A DNA stretch of 64,000 nt, taken from contig NC_084768.1 of NCBI RefSeq assembly GCF_028858725.1, positions 3,579,853 through 3,643,852 of the forward strand, in the 5' to 3' direction. The translations under genes were made by a program, and so were the position numbers. Of this stretch, positions 57,641-64,000 are shown piece after piece. Origin of the DNA: Colius striatus (taxonomy: Eukaryota; Chordata; Aves; Coliiformes; Coliidae). The notes beneath the pieces are model-generated. The model had not been told where the DNA came from. It made no database searches and was given only the letters and a program-made list of their open reading frames with translations. The first letter of the stretch is position 1. Every line of letters begins with the position of its first letter.

Positions 57641-60389
57641 GTAAGTTTCTTCGCAAGACATGTCTTATTTTCCCCCAGTTCTTTGGGAAAATGAGATAAA
57701 AAGTTTTGTCTTATTTTGTAAGTGTCAACTGGTTTTGCTTTGATTACTCATTGATTTGGTTAGAGTTGTTTTCAGTTCATACAGGAGGCAGAAAATAAGC
57801 CCAGCACATTTAAAAATAAACCTGCCAACTCCCACACCGGGAGTTTAGTGAAGTCTGAAGCAGAGCATATACTTGGCTTTGGTCAATGTTAATGCTGGCA
57901 GACAGCAGGGAACATTGCCATACCTTATGGAAGAGCAACAGAGCTGGGGAGGGGTCTGGAGCACAAGTCCTATGAGTAGCAACTGAGGGAACTGGGGGTG
58001 TTCAGCCTGAAGTATCACTCTACAGCTCCCTGACAGGAGACTGTGGCCAGGTGGGAGTCGGGGTGTTCTCCCAAGTTACAAGTGAAAGGACAAGAGGAAA
58101 CTGCTTTAATTTGTGCCAGTGGAGGTTTAGATTAGAGATTGGGAAAAAACTTTCCCCAAAAGGGTTGTCAAACCCTGGCACAGGCTGCCAGGGAGGTGGT
58201 GGAGTCATCATCCCTGGAGGGATTCAAAAGCTGTGGAGCTGAGGGACATGGTTTTGGCAGTGCTGGAGGAATGATTCCATTCTATCTTAAAGGTCTTTTG
58301 CAACCTCAGTGATTCTATGGTGCTCTTTTCTGGATCCCATCTTTGTGCATGTACTACACTTCATAGAATCATATCTCTCTCCACTTTAGTTGCTGAACAC
58401 TTAATGTGGTGATGCATGTGTTATTCCATTTCTACACTCGCTTATCATCAGCATAATCCCCTATTAATTAAAATCCATTTCCTATTCTCTAGACATATGT
58501 AGCAGTTTGTAATGATGGTGTGATAACCACAGCCTAATTGGCTTGTTTGTCACAGCTGGGGCTCACCAAAGATAGAAAACCATGTGGAATGTGTATGAAA
58601 ATAGAGTGGAGGTGTGGAACCTGACAGTGTATCCTATAGCACTCCTTCAGTAAGTCAGTGTTTCCTTTATGTACTTAGACCACGTGTTGCACTGCTTGAT
58701 CATCAGTTTGCTTGAGGATGATGTTTAGTCCACTCAATCCTTGCTGGTTTTAATAAAAGCAGGCATCTGAACTGTAATGGAAGTCCCAGACTGGTTTGGG
58801 CTGGAAGGGGCCTTAGAGACCATCTCTCATTCCAACCCCTTGCTATGAGCAGGGACACATTCCACTAGCCCAGGTTGCTCCAATCCTCATCCAACCTGCC
58901 CTTGAGCACTTCCAGGGATGGGACAACCATAACCTGTCTGGGCAACCTGTTAGAATACTCTGCTGTATTCTAGAATCTAAGGCTAGAATACTGTGACATA
59001 GTAAAAGTAGTATGAAGTTTGATAACAAAGGGTTGTTAAGTCAGATCCTCGTATAGAAGCATTTCCTTTCTGAGGTTCCTAGAAATATTTTTGACCTGCT
59101 TTGTTGTTGTGAAAGAGTAGGGTTTGGTTCACTGAAGATCTCTAGTGTAGTTTTGACGACACAACACACCAACCAATTTAAATGTCTAAGTCATTATGAT
59201 TTCAGTGCCTTGGTAAACATGGAACTGCCCAGTATGCCTTGTAGCACTTCAGGCCTTTGTGCAAAGAGTAAAGTAGCTGGGCACCATGTTGTTTGCTCTG
59301 TGAATGCTTCAAATGGTTATGGGGTGGGCAAGTCAACAGGGCTGCCATAGATATATACATACACTGATTATAATAACCCTCTGGCGTCTGCTGGTAGCTC
59401 ATCACATGCAATACAGAAATATTCTCTTTGGTATTGGACAGTTATATTTGACTAACTAAATTCTTGGAGGAAGACCAAAACTGGCAACAGTCTTGCAGTG
59501 CTGTTCCACTGTGGGAGAACTGGCTTGGGTTTGAGAAGACTGACAGCTAGTTCTGTGATCATGGTGATGTCTTTAAATAAAAGTCAGTGGAAGCTATAAG
59601 AAGAGAAACTGCTTCAACTGGTCAAAACTGGGGTTTTTTTGTGAGACCATTTCTACTAGCAATGCCAGACATGGGTCTGAGTAGCCTGGCTGGAAGTTCT
59701 TCTCAGTGCATAGCTCCTGGATATTTCAGGATGTATCTAAGTGCCTCTAAGTATCAAGTATTCTTGGCACCTTTCTCTGCCTGGTGATTCATCAAAAAAC
59801 AAGTGGCTAACCAGTATGCTTGTGCTGTAGAAAGGAATGGTACTTTAGATGGATGTCAAGTGGAATGTTCTCTGAAAAATACCAGAAGTTTAGTGTGTGG
59901 CCCAAGTGACCTGGATTATTGAAGTCTTCATTTAGGTTAGAATTGGCTGTTGAATTTGTCTTGGACAAGTTGTGTGAATTTTGAAGTTAATTCATAACTT
60001 GACAGACTAACAATGCAATGCAGTCAGACTCTGCCAAGGTTACATTTATCTTTTGTGATTAGCTAGGGCTGTATAACAACAATTAAATGTGTTTTATCCT
60101 CGTGGAAGACAACATTTGTTTGCAGGAGTTCAGTGCCTTTTCTCTCTTTGCAGAATGCTCTGGATTACCTGGACTGTGGGCTGAGTAAATCCTACAGTAC
60201 CTCTACTCATGCTCTGGGCATAGACCTCTGGAGAGGAAGAAGATGTTGTTCTGGTAATCTGCAGTTACCACCACTATCCCAAAGACAAACAGAAAAAGCA
60301 AGGACACCCGACAGAGACATTGTCTGTAGACCAACGACTCTGCCTTTGTTGACACCTCCAAGTATCGCAATCACCACTTACCAAGACTG
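57534..60389 (+). CDS. PDE4B: cAMP-specific 3',5'-cyclic phosphodiesterase 4B, isoform PDE4B1 N-terminus (two exons, 3' partial)
   Basis: PDE4B hydrolyses cAMP to AMP and limits cAMP signalling in the cytosol. The coding part starts with ATG at 57599 and joins 14 codons of the first coding exon with 78 full codons plus two bases of the second, about 93 residues. This matches the 90-odd-residue N-terminus unique to the long PDE4B1 form: MKKSRSVMTV, then SKSY, then the hallmark GIDLWRGRRCCSGNLQLPPL and SQRQ. These residues precede the regulatory UCR1/UCR2 domains and the catalytic domain, which lie beyond the window. The N-terminus determines isoform location and partners. The phase at the end (Cys codon split after TG) fits the family's Cys at this point. 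The promoter is the CpG island 26.7 kb upstream. Confidence 0.94.
57938..58321 (+). repeat. Old CR1 fragment
   Basis: It is the same region as the young copies but of another subfamily: 'gagggaactgggggtgttca', 'aaaggacaagaggaaactgc' and 'aaaccctggcacaggctgcc', ending in GTGATTCTATGG. It carries many differences and indels. Confidence 0.85.
58790..58953 (-). repeat. Old CR1 fragment
   Basis: The - strand CR1 3' part: 'gggctggaaggggccttaga', 'ttccaaccccttgctatgag' and 'cttgagcacttccagggatg' (as read on +). It is an older subfamily that lacks the terminal octamers. Confidence 0.85.
60154..60389 (+). CDS. PDE4B: PDE4B1 second coding exon
   Basis: The acceptor is TTTGCAG ending at 60153 and the donor GTAGGT at 60390. 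It encodes NALDYLDCGLSKSYSTSTHA, then LGIDLWRGRRCCSGNLQLPP, SQRQTEKARTPDRD and TTLPLLTPPSIAITTYQDC (Cys completed by the next exon). If the donor were ignored the frame would read YQDW and hit a stop at once, which supports the splice. The next PDE4B exon is outside the window. Confidence 0.95.
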
Positions 60390-63300
60390 GTAGGTTATTT
60401 CCCTTTGTTATTGAAGCTGACTGGTTGTGGCTTTTTAGGAGTGGTTTGTGTTGTTATTGTTTCCCAGTTTTCAGTGGCTTTTGCTTTGGGTTTCCATGGA
60501 GTTTTTTGGTAAGGCACTATATAATTATCTTGCATGTACCCATGAGTATTGTTGATGTCTGTCAGTTGGTGTGTCGTGACCATGACTTTACAAAGTAACT
60601 GCCTTTGTTTGAAGTTCTATTTCTGTTCAAACTTTTTCTGTTTGCTTTTTGTGTGCATCTTGATGAAAATTTTTCATTGTAATCTCTAATCTTGGACAGA
60701 GGACTTGTGTTACTGGCTTTCTGCTCAGAGAAGAGTTCAGGGTAGACACTTCTACAACCAGTTGAGGAAAAAAAGGCTTTAGCTCTCTCCCTATTTCCTA
60801 TTCAAAGGTTAGAAGAAAGGCTTGGAGAAGCTTTGCAATCTCCTGTTGAGCTCAAGAAGAATTCCAAAGAAACTATCAGTGGGTTGATTAAAAGGGGGTT
60901 GCTGAGAGGTGGCTTCCAAAACAGGAACTCGAGGTTAAGTGGCAAAAGAAAGTGAAGGAGGAGAGGAAGACAAAGCCCTTGAGGGTTCTTGCATTGGAAT
61001 GGCAATGCTAGATTAATGGTTAAATAAGGTGAAGTGTCCAGCTTGCTGTATGAGTCTTGATATGACGTTGAAATGTGACCTTGCAACCTGTGCTCTCAGA
61101 TATCAAGTGTGCTTTAGATTCTTAAATGCTCCACTCTGTATTTTGTTTGCTGCCTGCCAGACCATGTTCACATCATTATTTCCAAAGGCTGCATCTGGTT
61201 TTAGCTTCTGTTAAGCTCATCACTCTTCAGAGCTGGCATTTCAGTTTGCATTTGAACAAGTAGAGAGGACACCTTAAATTCATTTGTTTGCTAATGGAAG
61301 TGGGACTTTCAAACGATGCACGTGGGTAGAAGAGATACAGAAATCAAAGAGGGATTAATAGGAGCTTTTGTTCAGTCTTTATATTTAACTGCTGTGGATA
61401 AATTTAACAAAATGAGTTATCTAATTTCAGATGGACTGTGAATTATGACAATAAAAGGGTTGATTGACCTTTATGAGCATTTTACGAGCGTTCCCTTTGG
61501 TGTCTCTGCAGAAACTTGTAGTCCCGACTGCAAAACGGTCGAGAATCTATTCATAAGGTTTGCTTTTAACAATGAATTCGTTCTGATCTTTGAATCCACC
61601 TTCATTCACGGTTTAGGGGGATGCCAGGCGTTGCCGTGGCGTTGTGACTAGTTTCCCTTGTGACACAAGGGGGCATTGCTGCTCCTCTCAGACGTTACAG
61701 CACAACCAGTGCAACGTGAGCATTATTTTTCTCGAACCAAAGAGAAAGCAACTGAGACTCGGGTTACTGCTATTTCTTTACCACTGTTGATCTCTCATAA
61801 GTGAGCAGATAGTTTCTGACTTCTCAGTTTGTGTTTGCAGCCAAGTAGCCAGCTGGGAGTTGCAGGTCAGTGTGACCATGGTGCAGTGCTGTGCCAACAC
61901 GATGTTGCACAGGCATCTTTGCATCTCCCTCCTTGGCACCTTTAGATTGACTGTTCTTACAGCTGAGCAGAAAACTAGTCTAATCTTTCCTGTTTTCTTT
62001 TTAAGTTGTAGTCATCAAGAACTTCTAACTACGTTGGCAGTCTCCTCTACCTCATGCCGGGCAGTTTTGCACTTACTTGGGGCCTGACCCTGCTCTCAGG
62101 GAGCACAGGCATGATGAAGAGTGTTTTTTTGTGTAGGAGTGGTGCAGGTGGGATCCAGTTCCCAAGCTGTTTGGGCTTCTATATTGTGGTTCAGTTCTGC
62201 ATGAAATATACCCCAGACAAGTTACAGTCAAGTAAGAATGGTTTGTGCCCATTGCATTGAAACAGCTTTAGAATGATAAGAGTGTTGAAAGACTTGGTGA
62301 GTGGGCATTTCATACTGAATGAAGAAGTCATTTCAATGTGAGGTTTTGGTTTCCATTTGTGAAAACCACTGTAGTCTTTGTAGAAATTTATTGTGTTAAT
62401 CACGAAAATAGTTATAAAGTTTATGGAGAGCCAGGGGTAAATCAAACTCTGGTCACTAGAGGATTGCTCTGAACTGTAAGGTGCAAAAAAGCTCTGCTTC
62501 TGTGTTGGCATTTCTTCCTCTTTGCTCCTGTTGACTTGATTAAATCCCTGGGGAAGCTCTCACTGGGTGTATTTAGGGTGTGCATTTTGAGCTATTCCTC
62601 CAGTTATTCCACTTCCTGATAGCACAAAATCCCCACTCTAGGCCCATTATATATCCCTTTCTTGTTCTTGTGTGGAATACTGTTTTGCTTTTCTCTAGAT
62701 AGTTTATGTAGGCTCACTGCTATCTCCAAAGCATTTCAGAGATTGTGCTCTGTATTGAGCAAAATGCCAAATATCTGGTGTTAAATGAGACTTCTGAACT
62801 GAAATCCTGAGGGGAGTTCATGTGTTATAATATCTCTGGTTCATCCTGGAACAATTCCTGGAGATCCCACATCTGTGGGAAACAAAGCTTCCCACTAGTA
62901 CCACAGCTGTGAGCATTACCCAGACATTGCAAAACTTTACCTGTTGGAGACTGTAGTCAGATTGTATGACACCAGCTTCAGTGCTTTGTTTCCTTTTAAA
63001 AGGTCGATCACTGTTGGTTAAGCAAAGTTTGAGTTTAATATCACCAAAATGATCAAAATTCGACCTGCAAAATCAGCACCTTGCTACAGACCATGTACTA
63101 AGAATGCCCTGATTGTGGAAGTTTTGCTTTTCCTGGGGTTGCAGTGACTGTGATTTGAAGAAAACAGAGTTCAAATACAGAATGTGTTATTTGGGAGGGG
63201 TAGGGAAATAGAAACCTGTTCCTTCTGTGAGCAGTTTTCCTGCAGCTGCTTTTGGGTTTTTTTTGGTCAGAAATCACCTCAAATTTCCCTTCCACTGGTA

Positions 63301-64000
63301 AAACAAAGCAAAGAACAGTGAGAGGGTGAGCTGTGACACATAAATACTTTAACTGATGTTACTGAAAAATAAAGCTGCTCCTGAGATGCTTTTTGATTTT
63401 AGATTTCTTTTTATTAGAACTGTGTTTTCTTGAGCCTGGTGCTGGTCTGACAAGATCTGTAATCAGGAAAGAAAAAATGGGCAGACTGACTCCAAAGCAA
63501 TAATTCTAAGCCATCTGGGATGTAATAATATTTAGTGTGGAAATGGCAAGGCAGTACACATACAAAATAGCTTTCATGAATCATGCAAGGGAAGAGAGAT
63601 ATACGATATAGATCTTCAAGTGGCAATCTGAATGGAGAAGTCTTATAAGCTGCTTTTGCACAGATTTTGTCCATATTTTCACTAAGGTTGTTGAAATGCT
63701 TCCCACAATCCTGCTCCATATTTTATAACTAAAGCTTTGTGATAGTAAATCCAGGCAAGAGGAAAAAATGATGCTGAGAAGAGGATGTTTGTAGCTACAC
63801 GTAGAGCATCCAAAATGGTTCTTTTGCCATATCTTTTTGTATTTACCAGCTCCTGGGTTAGATTTGAACACTAGCTTCTGCTTTACACCATTTGATTCAG
63901 GTCCATGGAGACATTTAGACAGTTTGCATCGGGTTTCTACTAGGTTGAAATGAAAGTAAGTTTTACAGTGAGGAAATAAAGGCCTTAAGAATTCTGTGGG
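60390..64000 (+). other. PDE4B: PDE4B intron, 5' part
   Basis: This is intron sequence running to the window edge. I see no CR1, exon or RNA gene. A stretch at 61440-61560 ends in AAG/GTTTGC and follows a CTCTGCAG, but it has no PDE4 similarity. Confidence 0.65.

Larger units (their letters stand above)
57641..60153 (+). other. PDE4B: PDE4B intron with two CR1 remnants
   Basis: This is a 2.5 kb intron with a + strand CR1 (57938-58321) and a - strand CR1 (58790-58953), both old. I see nothing else. Confidence 0.8.

Noticed and set aside
61440-61560. Possible extra PDE4B exon in the last intron
   Set aside because: It has an acceptor-like CTCTGCAG and a weak GTTTGC donor, but the translation shows no PDE4 similarity.

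Overview
The window looks like bird nuclear DNA. It holds two multi-exon vertebrate genes on the + strand with GT-AG introns, many 5'-truncated CR1 retroposons of the avian type (ORF2 C-terminal coding sequence ending in short ATTCTRTG-like repeats), one sharp CpG island, and no prokaryotic features. The species cannot be read directly. The number of closely similar CR1 copies would fit a lineage with recent CR1 activity, but that is inference.

Region 1 (1-22,330): the 3' part of the leptin receptor gene LEPR. Fourteen consecutive coding exons (955-20,535) join with consistent phases into 913 residues. They run from the second half of the first cytokine-receptor module, through the Ig-like domain, the leptin-binding second module with its WSNWS motif, two membrane-proximal FNIII domains and the transmembrane helix, to the Box 1 exon and a long last exon with three conserved signalling tyrosines, including a YxxQ STAT3 site. 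The gene therefore encodes the long signalling form. The first coding exons lie upstream of the window. A 3'UTR of about 1.8 kb probably ends at an AATAAA at 22,302.

Region 2 (22,330-29,860): intergenic DNA with two short old CR1 pieces and no gene that I can support.

Region 3 (29,860-64,000): the 5' end of PDE4B, long isoform PDE4B1. A CpG-island promoter and probable noncoding first exon (donor at 30,806) are followed by a 26.7 kb intron. Then come the first coding exon (57,534-57,640, ATG at 57,599) and the second (60,154-60,389), which together encode the isoform-specific N-terminus. The rest of PDE4B lies beyond the window. Intron 1 contains a striking array of 65 perfect copies of a 12-bp polypyrimidine unit, bounded by a 19-bp direct repeat.

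How they relate: the order LEPR then PDE4B on one strand is the same as in mammals. LEPR signals through JAK2/STAT3 and PDE4B hydrolyses cAMP. Their adjacency looks like conserved synteny, not a functional operon. I found no novel defence or mobile system. The most unusual items are the 12-bp array, CR1 pairs placed as direct or inverted repeats around LEPR exons, and a CR1 relic inside the PDE4B CpG island.
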